Origin: Omphiscola glabra
Taxonomy: Eukaryota; Mollusca; Gastropoda; Lymnaeidae
Assembly (NCBI GenBank): GCA_964017045.1
Contig: OZ024794.1
Location: forward strand, 21,377,316 to 21,441,315
Reading direction: 5' to 3'
DNA: 64,000 bases
Shown here one piece after another: positions 1-11,740 of the stretch (its first letter is position 1; every line of letters begins with the position of its first letter). A model generated the notes under the pieces. The model was not told where the DNA came from. It did no database searches and saw only the letters and a list, made by a program, of their open reading frames with translations. Made by a program: the position numbers and the translations under genes.

Positions 1-349
1 AATTTCAAACATTTCGAGACAAACATACAATGCTATTGTCAGTTGTGTGATAGAAATATTCCCATTTGACATATTTTAAGTTACATAGCAGTTAAAAATT
101 ATGCATTATAAATTTATATGCTTTTTTGTAACTGAATGTTTTGATTACCTGGCCATTCTCTTTATGTATAGGGGTAGCCACTGCAGCAACAGTATTGGCT
201 GCAGACTTCTGAAACTTTTCTTCAAATGCTTCAATGGACGCAAGAGGAGCTTTAACTTGAGGCCCAGCTTCAATAACTTCTTCTTTTGTTGGTGTAGCCA
301 CAGGTGTTTCATTGACCACAAGTATGTTGGGGACATCGACTGCAGCCTC

Positions 350-2395
350 TGTGATAAAAACATTTTATATATTATTAAATTAAATGTTAAAGTAATGAAA
401 ATTTGAACAACTTGAATTACGAAAGTTATTAACTTGGAAGAGCATCTTGAATCTGAAATGATACACTGAGTTAAACCAGTGAAACTTTGAAAAGTTGTTA
501 CTCCAATATTCTTCTATTAAAAAACAAAAAGAAAAGAATTTAATGAATTATTTCAAATTGTTTTGTTTTTGAAGGAATTCTTTTTCCTTCCTTCACCAAT
601 TTTTAAAAGCATTGAGTAAAATAGAAAAATATATGCACTTTTTGAAATAAATATTATGTGGAGGAAAAAGATTCAAGTCAGTAAAACAAATAATTTCATT
701 TTCTCAAACCTTATAGTTAAATCTTGTTTCAAATAAGTTAACAATTTGCAATAGTGGAGGAAGAAGCTATTGGAAACTTAAAAAAACAAAACAATAAAGT
801 AACATGTCCATCTTAAAGCTTTGATTCAACATGTCCGTCCATCTTAAAGCTTTGGTTCGCCAGTCCAAAACTTATATAAAAAATTAAAACATGCCAACTA
901 TTTCAACTGTAAAAAATTCAGTGAAATGGTACCCGGGAAAAACCTTTCTGCTGATGATGAATATGTCAAGAAAGCAAAACAGACACTTTTATTTTCTGTA
1001 CACTGTATGGCACCATGATAGCAAAGGAGGGTTTTAAGCAGTAGTTTGAATGTAAGTTAAATTAGATTTTACACAATGAAAAGAAATTGTCAACATCATC
1101 TTGCCCAATTTAATAAACTTAATTAATAAACTTTTAGAGTTAAGAGAAAATTGGGATTGTGAAGTTAAGTATTGTAATGGTGAATTTGAAAATCAGAAAA
1201 GTTTGTTAAAAAAAAAAATAAAAAAAATCAATTACTTAAATAGATATTTAAAAAAATAATTGCATTTACAAATTTGTTATTTGGGTTGACATAAAGATAA
1301 TTTTTTAAAATAAATTATAGTTAACTTTTAAAAATTTGAGCAATATTTCAACTAACAGGTCTGTGACTTCATAAGCAGGTTTTTACAGAAAGGTTCATGG
1401 TGGGTAGAAGCACAATACAAAGCATCTATTCTTCATAACAAGAGATTTCTTCTAAACCGTTATTCAAAATCAACAATTTCTACAAAGATCATGTCTTTTC
1501 TTACACTACTTACACAAAGTACACAGATAACAACATTTTTTTTAAAACATACTACTGTTGCAACAATGCTGGCAATGTTAAAAAAAATCAGTTATTCTTT
1601 GAGTCAAGAGATTAAAAATAATATAAATGTATTAAAACATTAGAAAAAAATTAAGCCAGATCACCAGAAATTTGAGCAAATATAAACATCAAATCTATGT
1701 AACTAAGTTTTTGAGAATAATTTTTCTGAGGTTAACACAGCTAAAAACTGCCTGTAAAGTCAATTACTTTCTATGGAATCAATATGTGTTAGTAAACGGA
1801 AAAGTAAACAAAATGATAATCTTTTATTGGCACAATATAAATCAGCTTTCTACAGGTTCAAACTAAAAAGCTTTAGAGAATATTTTTTTTCAATCAGTAG
1901 CAGTAGGAATAATATAGCTTAATCATTGAAATTTAAGAAGTAAAATTTTTTTTTTTTTAAAGTTAGAATTAAAGAGAAAAATAAAAAACAATCCCCAAAT
2001 CTTTTCCAACAAATAACTGTAAAGATAACTAAATAAAATGTTAAATTTTTTCTTTGGCCAAGAACATTTCAAGTTTGAAAAGAAAGCATTGCATCACATA
2101 GAAATATCTAAATACACAGTACCGAGAACTACCTATTTCTATGGATTAATAAAATTAAGTGCAAAATATACATTGAAATAAATTTATGAGCCTGCTGTAC
2201 AGTGCTGAGTTAAAATGAACATTAATCAGATAAAATAACTATTACTAAAGCAGATTTATATATAGAAACTTTTTTTAATTGTAATATTATATAATAATGG
2301 CCCAATTTTGAAAATGAATGAAAACGTTCTATTAACTTGTTAGTAAATGGCACTGATCTGGTAGACATTGTACAGATATAGAGTTTTGGTATTGT
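350..2395. other. Intronic AT-rich sequence, nothing recognised
   Basis: This is the intron upstream of duplicated exon 17. It contains A and T runs but no exon-like stretch or repeat that I can identify. The same sequence recurs at 17839-19885. Confidence 0.6.
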
Positions 2396-3577
2396 CAGAC
2401 CTGTTTACCCTCGAAATCTTACAATATAGTCTCAAAATTCTACAGTGCAGTATCTTAATAGTAAATAAATAAACATACAGTATATATAATGTATAACTCT
2501 CGCATTGCATGTCCAGTGGGATTGAGTTAAGCCGACGTCAAAAAATGTAAATTCTAAAAGTAGATGACTGACGTTTATATTGCTATCTGCTGTCAATTTG
2601 AGGTGCAGACATGTATCTGCTTTAGATATCAATTAATATTTAGGTGAACGTGCAGATCAGTCTGGTAAAAATAAAGTTACTGGTGAAATTTAATGAGGTT
2701 CAAACTCTAAGTCAGATCAGCATAAAATAAACTTTTAAAATAAGAATTAATTTATAAATTAAGGCGTCATTTTAAAAAAACTTACCAATCAACTTGAGAT
2801 TTAATTTTTAGGAAACTGTTTAAAAAACTTATTGATTATTATTTTTCATTATGACTATTTCCCGTTGTATACATGGCAGGATTATGAAGATAATTCCTAC
2901 AAAACATTGCATGGTATTAAAGCATTCGACATATAAATAAAATATTTTGGACTGCCTAAATGAATATTGTAGAAATTTTTTAATTATACAGTTTCTTCCA
3001 AGATCCCCCCCCCCCCCCAACCACTTTTTTCCAAAATATTGAAAACACCCATCCACCCCACATTGTTTACATACTATATGGATTGCAGCGGATTGACTAA
3101 AATTGTCACTAGGGCGACTACGTTAATATTACTGTTGCTGTGTCTAGCAAGTTAATTATGAAAATACAAAACAAAAATTTGACAATCACCACTATTATTA
3201 CCAAAATGTGGCTGCGTTAATTTTAAGGACTTAAATATTTAGACCCCCCCCCCCCCCCCCAATAAATGTCCTAAATCAACACCACTCCCTTCTTCTCTCA
3301 GGGCAGACATAATATAATTATAGATGGTTCCCAACCAATCATATTTCTCGATACATTCAATTCACTGCTGGAAGAAGAATGCAAATTAAAACCAACAAAC
3401 GAAAATGCATGTTTTCATTAAATTTTTTTTTAAAATCCGAAAGAAAAACGACAGGCATGTATATATTTTCAACCCGGTCTCTTAAAGTCATAGTTCTGTC
3501 AGGTCTTGGTGTGCAATAGAAAAAGACATCTAAAAATCATATATTGCACGCTAAAATCCTAAGAGTAAACAGGTCTG
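2396..3577. mobile_element. CAGACC-ended non-autonomous DNA transposon, duplicated copy A1
   Basis: The element begins CAGACCTGTTTACCCTC and ends GAGTAAACAGGTCTG, giving imperfect terminal inverted repeats. The flanks tattgt and tatttc share only the first four bases, so the target duplication, if any, is degraded. It contains a C run at 3004-3018 and another at 3244-3260, and no coding capacity. A second family member lies at 32597-33869 and shares both ends and stretches of the interior. The superfamily is not recognised. Confidence 0.65.
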
Positions 3578-4483
3578 TATTTCACTTGGCCTATTTAATA
3601 CGTAAGATATAAATAAATCATTGAAAATCCCATCAATAACTACAAAAAAAATTTATTTTTAAAATGTAAAGGGTTTTTAGCATATAATAACTTTTGAAGA
3701 ACGTAATTATTTTTCTTGTATTATTGGAATGAACCCTTTTTTTCTTGAATATATTTAAAAAAAACATATATAATTTTTGAAACATGTCATCCTTGTAGAG
3801 AAGCCGACTTTTATCAATTAAAGAAATTATATAACAGTATGAATACAATCCTAGGATAATTTTAAAAATTGAATCAAGTCTTACAATAGGCTGTGATAAC
3901 TGAAACATGCAAAAATGTCTTGACTTGTAAAATATAAAGAAAAATAAGATTCTGAAGCATTATAGGATTTTACAGGCAAAAAAAAAAAAAAAACAAACCA
4001 AAAAAAAAAACCACCACAAAACCAGGTCATCCGGTTGAAAGCAAACCATGTTTACCTTCTTTATTTTTGCCTGGAGCCAGATAAACTGGAGAGTGAACAA
4101 CATCCTCAGTTACTTCTATGGAGTTTGCAGATTATTCATTTATATAAGGTTCAGGATCAGAGGTACAAAAAAATAGATTAAAAAGTCACTGCACATGCAT
4201 TAAAGGATTAACATGTATAATAAAACTTTAAATACATTTTGTGTGATGAAATAGCAATTTGATCATGCTACATAAAGAATTGTAATGATACAATTTCTTG
4301 TTAAATTACTGCTCCCATATTGTAAGTGTCTGTGGTCTATTAAAAAAAAAAAAAAAAAAAAAAGAGTTTCAAGTGCTTTTGGGCCACTTTAAAAAAAAAA
4401 AAAAAAAAGTGGGGATGAAAATGCAAATAATTTTGAGGTTTCATATAAAAAAGTGTTGGACTTACCATTAAACTTTCTGCGAT

Positions 4484-6590
4484 CTATTGTTGTGAGAACA
4501 TAGGGGAAAAAATTTAATTAATTTTACAAAAGCAAAAGTAACTTATCATGTATTTAAGTAATTTTAAGATTTCTTGTCATGTGTATTTTAGAGAAAAAAA
4601 TAATATTCTAGAATTTCTTGCTGATTTCAAAAGATGTAAATCATAAACATCATGCAGGAATTTAAAATATTTTCACTGCAATAAAGGCAGATAGGAATCA
4701 ATCTCCAGTTAGCTCCTATAGTCATAAAACCCTTGGGGTTGCAGCCATAAGGCAGTGGAGGGTTGTTTGTAATCAGAGATTTCCTTCTCTTTGGGTGAAA
4801 AATTTTATGTCTGAATTTGGGTGATTTGTCTTTCTGGTATTGTTGGGGTTTGAACTTCAGTTCAAGAGTAAGTATGTAATGTTCTTTTTTCAACACACTG
4901 AACCATACAGCCATCCAAAAATTTTGACGCATCAAATATGATTAAACTTTCTTAAATAGTAGCTTCAAAGATAATAAAAAGCATAGTGATAATTAAATAA
5001 ATCACTTTTCTGCATTTGAAAATGTGAAGAAAAAAAGGGTGAGCTTGATTAATTAAATTAGGTCCGTTTATGTGAATTAAAAGTGGCTCTATTAACTAGA
5101 ATCTAAACCACTCTTTCCTTAACAGTCAAAGAGAAAAGGGTAATCTTCTGTTGTAGCTCTCAACAAATATTAACTTATTATACTTTCATCCTTGACTTGG
5201 CCACACAAAAGTTTATTGAAATTGTCATTTATGACACGTAGAATTGAGTTTCACAGCTGTTAAAGTCAAACAAATATAATGTAAAGATAGGTTTTCAATG
5301 AAATAATAATCTGAATAAATGAAAAAGAGAATAAAAAAATATTTGAAAGATAGACTTCACATTATATTTTAGATTTCATGACAGAAAAGTGCCACAAGAA
5401 TGTAGCAATACAGAGCCATGATTACCAAATTTAATCATTCTTAAGCCGGTTCATTCATAAATCAATCCCTTAGTTTTGGTAGGGAAAAGTGTATAACCCA
5501 CTCATAATCCAAACCATCAAAAAATATATATGCTATTTTAGGCAATTTGGTACTAAAAAATTTATTTTTAAAAAAATCAAAATAATCCAGACTTCTTAAA
5601 ATAATTGTGTAGGTAAAAGACATAAAAACAAATATACCAATGTATACAACAGGTGCTTAACTATAGTGAATTAAAAAAAAATAATAGATGCTTGCTGCTT
5701 TGAAACAAACACATGGTCGCCTGGTCAATCCATGCATGTATTCTGATATAAATATCAATAAACAAGACTAAGTAAGTGCAGATGGCTAGCTCTTTTCTCT
5801 GGTAACAGGTTTTAAATATAGGTTAGGTACCAAACTAACTCTGTTCTAAAATTAGTTTTTAACTGCTGCTACAATTTTATAAAATAAAACAATCTGACAT
5901 TTCATTATTCATTTTAGGTTATTATTACAGCCAATCACATCAGTTGCAAAATAAGGACAAAAGTTGTGAACCAGTTTTGCACAGTGCTGTACTGTAACTT
6001 TGTTTAATTACTTTGTCATTGTTTTCTATATCTGAAGCAATATACCTAGAGAAAATTATAAAAATCTTATATGACCAACTTATTACCCTGAAATATATAT
6101 TTTTTAAATCGGCTTTAGATCCAGAATGTTAAGTACAAATCCAAATATACAAACAAAGTGGACTAAACCTCATATATCAAGATAATATGAGAAAAAGGTT
6201 GCTTACAAAAAATTATTAGATTGTGGGGAAAGTTAATATTACATACCACTTATATAGCTAAGAATGGCTGTAACAGCTTACAATGATAAGTTTAAATTTT
6301 GGTTAGAGTAAAAACAAGGAAAGAACTTAATTGAAGAATTCTTAAAAGACTAAATAAGGAAAGGGGTTTAAAAAAAAATATTAAAAAATATCAAAGCCAG
6401 CCCCCCCCCCTTCTTCTGTTCCGTTTGGATAAATTATGCTGGATTTTCATTCTTATTAATATTTCCTTCACCTTAGTATTTTACTTTTGAAGTTTTTAAT
6501 GTAGAATATTGATGTAACCATTTCTGACTTGAACTTGACAGTAAGTAAATATATAATTTAAATCTGAAATGAACTGCATACTTTGCTCAC
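4484..6590. other. Intronic sequence, no gene; one chance exon-like ATGACAC|GT
   Basis: This is the duplicated intron between exons 14 and 15, with mostly AT-rich DNA, a C run near 6400 and A runs. On the plus strand 5231-5239 reads ATGACAC followed by GT. This is the exact Met-Thr-Arg split codon that a SERF first exon would need, but the donor (gtagaa) is weak and no other evidence supports it. Confidence 0.4.
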
Positions 6591-7801
6591 CTTCTCTAAA
6601 ACTTTCTGATGCAAGATTCTCACGAACAAGAGTATTGTTCTTTTCATGTCCATGACTTTTCTTTCCGAAATTAGGCAATGAAGACGTCCTGTCCAAATAG
6701 ATAAGGAAAACATTTCTTACCACTTTGGGATGGAAATAGATTTTATTGCTAATGCATGGAGCAGATTAGATTATTAGCCCCCAAACTAGCATGACTTTTC
6801 ATAAAAATGTTGAAACATTTACAAGTGAAACAGTTATGCCTCAAAGTTTTTTCTCTACAAAATTGGGTAGAATACTTCACTGATTAACAACCTATTTTTT
6901 AAGCCTCTTATTTAACCTCTTTCAACCTCATAGTGGCTGATTCCAGCCCATTCTAATTCAAACCCTGTAATGCACAAATTTGACTGCCCAAAACGCTTTT
7001 TGCAAGGTGCTATCCACCTTGTTTCTGTACTTTTAGATTCTGAAATTCAAAAAGCTTTATTCTGTATTGTTGAAAATTTACTTCCGGTTATAATAGTATT
7101 ACACTAGTACACTGCCCAATTGGTCAATAACAAAATAGCTCATAAATCGGCTATTAAGCATAAACAATATTTGTTGGTAACCAATGAAAGCTTAGTGAAA
7201 TAATGTTATACAACACATAATGCAAATGGTAATGAATGCAAGTTATCAAACTTTCTGGAAAATTCTAGATTGGTTATTATTAGTTTTAAATCCACAGATA
7301 TTTCAATATGGACAATGAAGTGTATTGCTACTACCTTAGGCCTGTATCCATCAATTCACATAGAACCTATAGTGTTGCCTAAGCCTATTGATATTTATAT
7401 AGCTTATATAAGGATCTGACGGATAGCCGTGTATGCATAGCGACAAATGTGAGATATATGTTAGCATGTATGGACTACATAATGGACTTACATATGGCAT
7501 AAATTTATATACTTAACCAGAGATATTGTCAAACGCCACTGATATTTTAATTGTATTAGTACCATATTAACAAATTGAGATTAGAATATGAGTTATTAAA
7601 AATGTTGAAGATTTAAAATATTTTTCTGTGAATATTATTTATCGAGTTAGCAACACTAGCTTAAAGACTCAACCTGCAAATGAACAAACTCAATATATGA
7701 ATGAAATCAATGTTATTGGACATTTTTAAAAAGACAGAATGCTTTGAAAAGTATACGTGGGCAATTTCCCACTATAGTTGTTGTCGCTTAGTGCAGTAAT
7801 C

Positions 7802-7975
7802 CAGTCCTGCACAACATACAGCCGCATGCACCCACTTTGCGGCCACCAAGTAATAAAATATTCTTTTTTTAATTTTTCTTAATAGCTTTCCCCCCTGTAC
7901 TATTTTTTTTTCGGCCCGCACAAGTTTTTCATAAATTATTACGGCCCGCCTTATATTTTGAGTTGTGCAGGCCTG
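7802..7975. mobile_element. hAT-type MITE, 174 bp
   Basis: The ends are imperfect inverted repeats (CAGTCCTGCACAAC and GTTGTGCAGGCCTG). The flanking eight bases are cagtaatc on the left and cagtaaac on the right, a 7/8 target-site duplication typical of hAT insertions. The interior contains cggcccgc motifs near 7912-7950 and no coding capacity. It lies upstream of SERF-like exon 2. Confidence 0.7.
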
Positions 7976-9201
7976 CAGTAAACTCATGTGTAACCCCTTT
8001 TAGGTGCTTCCCCATGGACTTTCTCAGAGTCTGCTTTTTCTGGTGGCATCCTGATCAGGTGACGCCCTGCTGTTGTATTTAACTTTGATGAGGTTGACAA
8101 GAGGGTTTGCTATTGCTGGTGCTTTCACATTTGAAAAAATGTAGTTAATTTCATTATCTTTCGGAAAATCTGATGTTTTGTTTATAACGGTCATTTGAAG
8201 ATGAGTTCTAATGAACATTTGAAGCTGAAACGTAAAGAAACAATGATTTTAATGTCCTCAACAGGCGTGCAAATATTATTATTTAGAAATCTCTCCCTTA
8301 TGTTATTATAGCCAAGTATATTGTAAAACAATGAATACAAAATGGTTACAATGAGGGACAAACCTAATTAATGTTGAAGTAAATAACTGATGGGATTTTA
8401 AACACAGTAAGGTAGAACTGTAGAAAATATATGTATATTTTTTGGCAACAGAACAACAGTAGAACAACAGAAGTGAACATATAGAATGCATTCATGTTGA
8501 GTTGTCAACAGATTTTTTACAAAGTTACTCAAATTTACCATGAACTTCAAAACTAGCATAACAAGAGATTATTCATATAGTTTAGCAAAAAATTATTTTT
8601 TAATTCCAAAATTAAATTCAACTAATATTATATCTAAATATTTAATATTAAAAAGGTTTTTCCACCTCCCCTCAGTTCAGACAATAGGCCTGGGATTAAA
8701 TTGTATTTCAGGTTCATAAATTCAATAATGCAAATTTAAAAAAAATGTATTTTATTAAATTTATTAAATTAAAAATGTTATTTATTAGACATTGTCTAGT
8801 TATATTTCTAAAAATAATTAACCTGACTTATTGTTTATAGTAGGGTTGCACCGATTAATTAGCAAATAATAGTTAATTGGAAATTTAGCAGATAAATTTG
8901 CATTTTTTGTGACCATTTGCTTACACTTACAATCAAATCCTTAAGAAGCTAGATAATTTTTATAGAATATTGGAGGCTTTTTATAGGATTTTTATGAACT
9001 TTTTATCAAATTAGGTGTGTACAAGAATCTCGACTTCCCTCCCTCCTTTTGCCGCTTACAGGCATGTAGAGTTGCATGGAAAAGATGCATATATTTTGCA
9101 GATATCCTTTATGAACTCCTTATTAACTTACATTTATAGACAGCAACCTAAAGTTATGTATATATTAAAAAATGTTCTCTAATGATTTGCTCTTGTTCCA
9201 G

Positions 9202-11740
9202 GTGGGAATCAGCGTGAAAAGGCTAGAGAGAAAGCCATGAAAAAGCAAAAAGAATTGGAAAAGAAAAAGCATTCTAGTTTGAAAGATGGAAACAAAGGCA
9301 TGTCCCTTGAAGAACGGAGGCAACGGTACAATGAAATAAAGAATATGACATATCTTTATTATTAAAGATGTTTTCAGTTTCCATTAATTTTTACATAATC
9401 TGGTAAAGGGTCATACAAATATATATACACACTGAGTGGGGTTGCCATTTCTGAGATTTTTATATGGATACATATCACAGGGAAAGGGGGGGGGGGGTTG
9501 TCCTCTTCAGAATGTATTTAAATTATATTTATTCATAAATTCTGCAATGATTATCCTGAAATTTGAAGTCCTGTCTATAAATAACCTATTCTATTTTAAA
9601 TTTATAGGCCTTTTTCAAATATAGCCAACTGTTGCCTACAAATCTGTGAAATCCATGATTTCTAATTATTTTCAAAGGTTAAAACAAATATCACCACAAT
9701 GTTTCATATTTATCTTCATTCTGTTGCTTTGTGTTTTTAGAAATAAAGACACTAAATATCAGAACTGTAATAACTAATATTTAGCCTAGTGAAAACTATA
9801 ATCCTTCTACATGGTTTTGTGTGTGATGTAATTTCTGACATAATTATTTTGTTTCGCTAAACCCAACTATTACAGTAGCAAAACAAAAGGGAATGAAGGG
9901 GGTGCCACCCCATTACGCACCAATTCGAAGAAGTAAAAAAGGTCTCCATGCTGCCATTATTAAGTTAAGAAGATTGAATTAAAATTGTGCTGAATTTTTT
10001 ACCTTAAGATTCAATCAACATTGTAAGATAAATCTTACAATAAGTAAAATAAATTCGTATTCCGTAGCTTAAAAAGTGTCTAACTCCCCCACTATTTTGC
10101 TTTGAAACTTATGAACAATTCCTAACACAGAGTAATTGTCCAACCATAATATTCAAACTAGTTTTCTGTTCAAATATGAATTTTGCTGGCCTTTAATTTG
10201 TAATTTTTTTGTATGGTTACATGTACGGTAATTTAAATTTAAAAAAAAAAATGGTATAAAAAACTTATCCGGAAATTTGTTTCGAAGAAGTAAAAAAGAG
10301 GTCTCCATGCTGCCACTATTAAGTTAAGAAGATTGAATTAAAATTGTGCTGAATTTTTTACCTTAAGATTCAATCAACATTGTAAGATAAATCTTACAAT
10401 AAGTAAAATAAATTTGTATTCCGTAGCTTAAAAAGTGTCTAACCCCCCCTCCCCCCCCCCCTATTTTGCTTTGAAACTTATGAACAATTCCTAACACAGA
10501 GTAATTGTCCAACCATAATATTCAAACTAGTTTTCTGTTCAAATATGAATTTTGCTGGCCTTTAATTTGTAATTTTTTTGTATGGTTACATGTACGGTAA
10601 TTTAATTTTTAAAAAAAAATGGTATAAAAAACTTATCCGGAAATTTGTTTGAAAGAAAGATTTGACTAAATTTCTTTCAAACAAATTTTTGTTAACCAAA
10701 ACAAAATACAGGTACCGGTAGGAGGTAGTTAAATAGTTTTAATGACTGTTTTTTATTTATTTTTCATTTAAAAAGAATTTAATAAAAGAAATTGAGAAAA
10801 ATCTAATATCGTTAAAATAATTACACCTTTTCCTGTGAAAAGGATTTATTCATTTAATACAAATTCAAAAATTTTTGTGTGTAGCTTTTTACTTCTTTTA
10901 AAAATGTTATTGATTTTACTTTTCTCCATGTACTTGTGCCTCCCTAGATAAGGCTATAGTAACATTTCTTTTATGATTTAAAAATATACTTTTATTTTGT
11001 TAAGCATTTCACAAAGAAATTGCATTATCAAATAAAATAGCATAATTTCAAACGGAAGCATTTTCCCCTTTTATCATGTTCTTATTAATGTTCCATTTTG
11101 TATTTTAAATACTGTTCAATTATAACCAAATCAGTGCAAGCTAGCTCTGTGAACTACCAATCTGCTTATCACAACATGTACCAAGTCCAGCTGTTATAAT
11201 AAAGCCAAAGAAATGTAAACATTCTTTAAGAAAATCAAATTACTGATGCAGCTGATTGGGGCTGTATGGTCAATCAATGTAAGAATTATTTGCACACACT
11301 AGTGTTGTGAAGAAATCTGGTTGGGCTAAGGCTTTATGTAATTAATGCACCTTTAATATCTATATCTCAGTTACATCTGTTAAGAAAAAAAAAAGTCATT
11401 TTAAAATTTCTAAAGTGGAAGCTCTTTATTCCTTAAACCCCTTATTATCAAGATTTTTCAAATGTTTCAGTTTCATCCATTTTATTCAAATATCTTTCTT
11501 TTTGTCTATGCTATTTTCTAATGTTATCTACTGTAAAATATTTTGATCTAGATTTTCGTTTTTGATTAGAATAGGATCAAAATCATTTTGCATTAATCAG
11601 CAAGTGTGATTTATTGTTTCAGTGATGCAGAAATAATGCGCCAGAAGCAAGATAAGAAAATTTCTGATGCTGGTTCTAGTGCAAGTGGAGATGCTGGTTC
11701 TAGTGCAGGTGAAGGAGCTACAGGTGGTGCATCAAAGTAG
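9202..11740 (+). CDS. SERF-like small charged protein (4F5 family), two identified coding exons
   Basis: Exon 9202-9325 follows a good acceptor (cttgttccag) and, after two bases completing a codon, encodes GNQREKAREKAMKKQKELEK and onward to MSLEERRQ. The next exon, 11623-11740, completes the split Arg codon (CG|T), encodes DAEIMRQKQDKKISDAG and ends at TAG 11738-11740. GNQRE at the amino end, the Lys/Arg-rich middle and the (R)D(A/S)EIM-QKQ block are diagnostic of the SERF/4F5 family, small proteins reported to modulate amyloid aggregation and RNA-rich condensates. The C-terminal Gly/Ser/Ala tail (GSSASGDAGSSAGEG) is an addition relative to vertebrate SERF as I know it. The expected tiny first exon (Met-Thr/Ala-Arg) was not found in 7242-9201. 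With three more residues the protein would be about 82 aa. Confidence 0.85.
9924..10640. repeat. Two-copy direct tandem repeat, 357-bp period
   Basis: The block starting ttcgaagaagtaaaaaa at 9924 recurs at 10281 and the copies run head-to-tail. Differences are few: an extra G, expansion of a C run near 10443-10460, and scattered substitutions. No gene content. Confidence 0.85.
10641..10688. repeat. Perfect 18-bp inverted repeat, 12-nt loop
   Basis: aaatttgtttgaaagaaa at 10641-10658 is the exact reverse complement of 10671-10688. It sits at the right edge of the 357-bp tandem repeat and overlaps its terminal aaatttgttt, so the hairpin may mark the end of the repeated element. Confidence 0.75.

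Larger units (their letters stand above)
149..6688 (-). pseudogene. Headless duplicate of FRMD3/5-like exons 14-17
   Basis: Copies of exons 14, 15, 16 and 17 lie at 6688-6591, 4483-4466, 4115-4056 and 348-149, with intact splice sites and the same reading frame as the functional exons about 17.49 kb to the right. No upstream FERM exons precede them in the duplicate, because the copy ends at 7241 inside the intron between exons 13 and 14. If the duplication is real this is a promoterless 3' fragment downstream of the intact gene. It could be reached only by read-through transcription and would lack the FERM domain. Exon 18 would be expected just left of the window. Confidence 0.85.
1..7241. 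repeat. Left copy of a near-identical 7.24-kb direct repeat
   Basis: The segment matches 17491-24729 base for base, except that I noticed one substitution (G at 3513, A at 21001) and a two-base difference in a C run (17 C at 3244-3260, 15 in the other copy). The match starts at the first base of the window and stops at 7241/24729. This is what a tandem duplication of a unit of about 17.49 kb (7242-24729) looks like when the window opens inside the first copy. The content is intronic DNA and four exons of the FERM gene. Confidence 0.95.
9326..11622 (+). other. Intron between the two SERF-like coding exons
   Basis: The intron starts gtacaa and ends tttcag. It contains a G run at 9487-9497, a 357-bp tandem repeat (9924-10640) and a perfect 18-bp inverted repeat at 10641-10688. 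Nothing coding was seen. Confidence 0.7.

Noticed and set aside
92..319. 75-codon minus-strand open frame, also present at 17582-17809, as a stand-alone gene
   Set aside because: It is FERM-gene exon 17 read through its donor site into the intron; splice sites and phases fit the larger gene.
5231..5237. ATGACAC as the true SERF first exon
   Set aside because: The same sequence lies downstream of the gene in the ancestral order (22719-22725), so it cannot be the original start. Kept only as a curiosity in the findings.
8839..8920. hAT end (tagggttgcaccgatta)
   Set aside because: It resembles a known hAT terminus, but no matching opposite end or target duplication was found.
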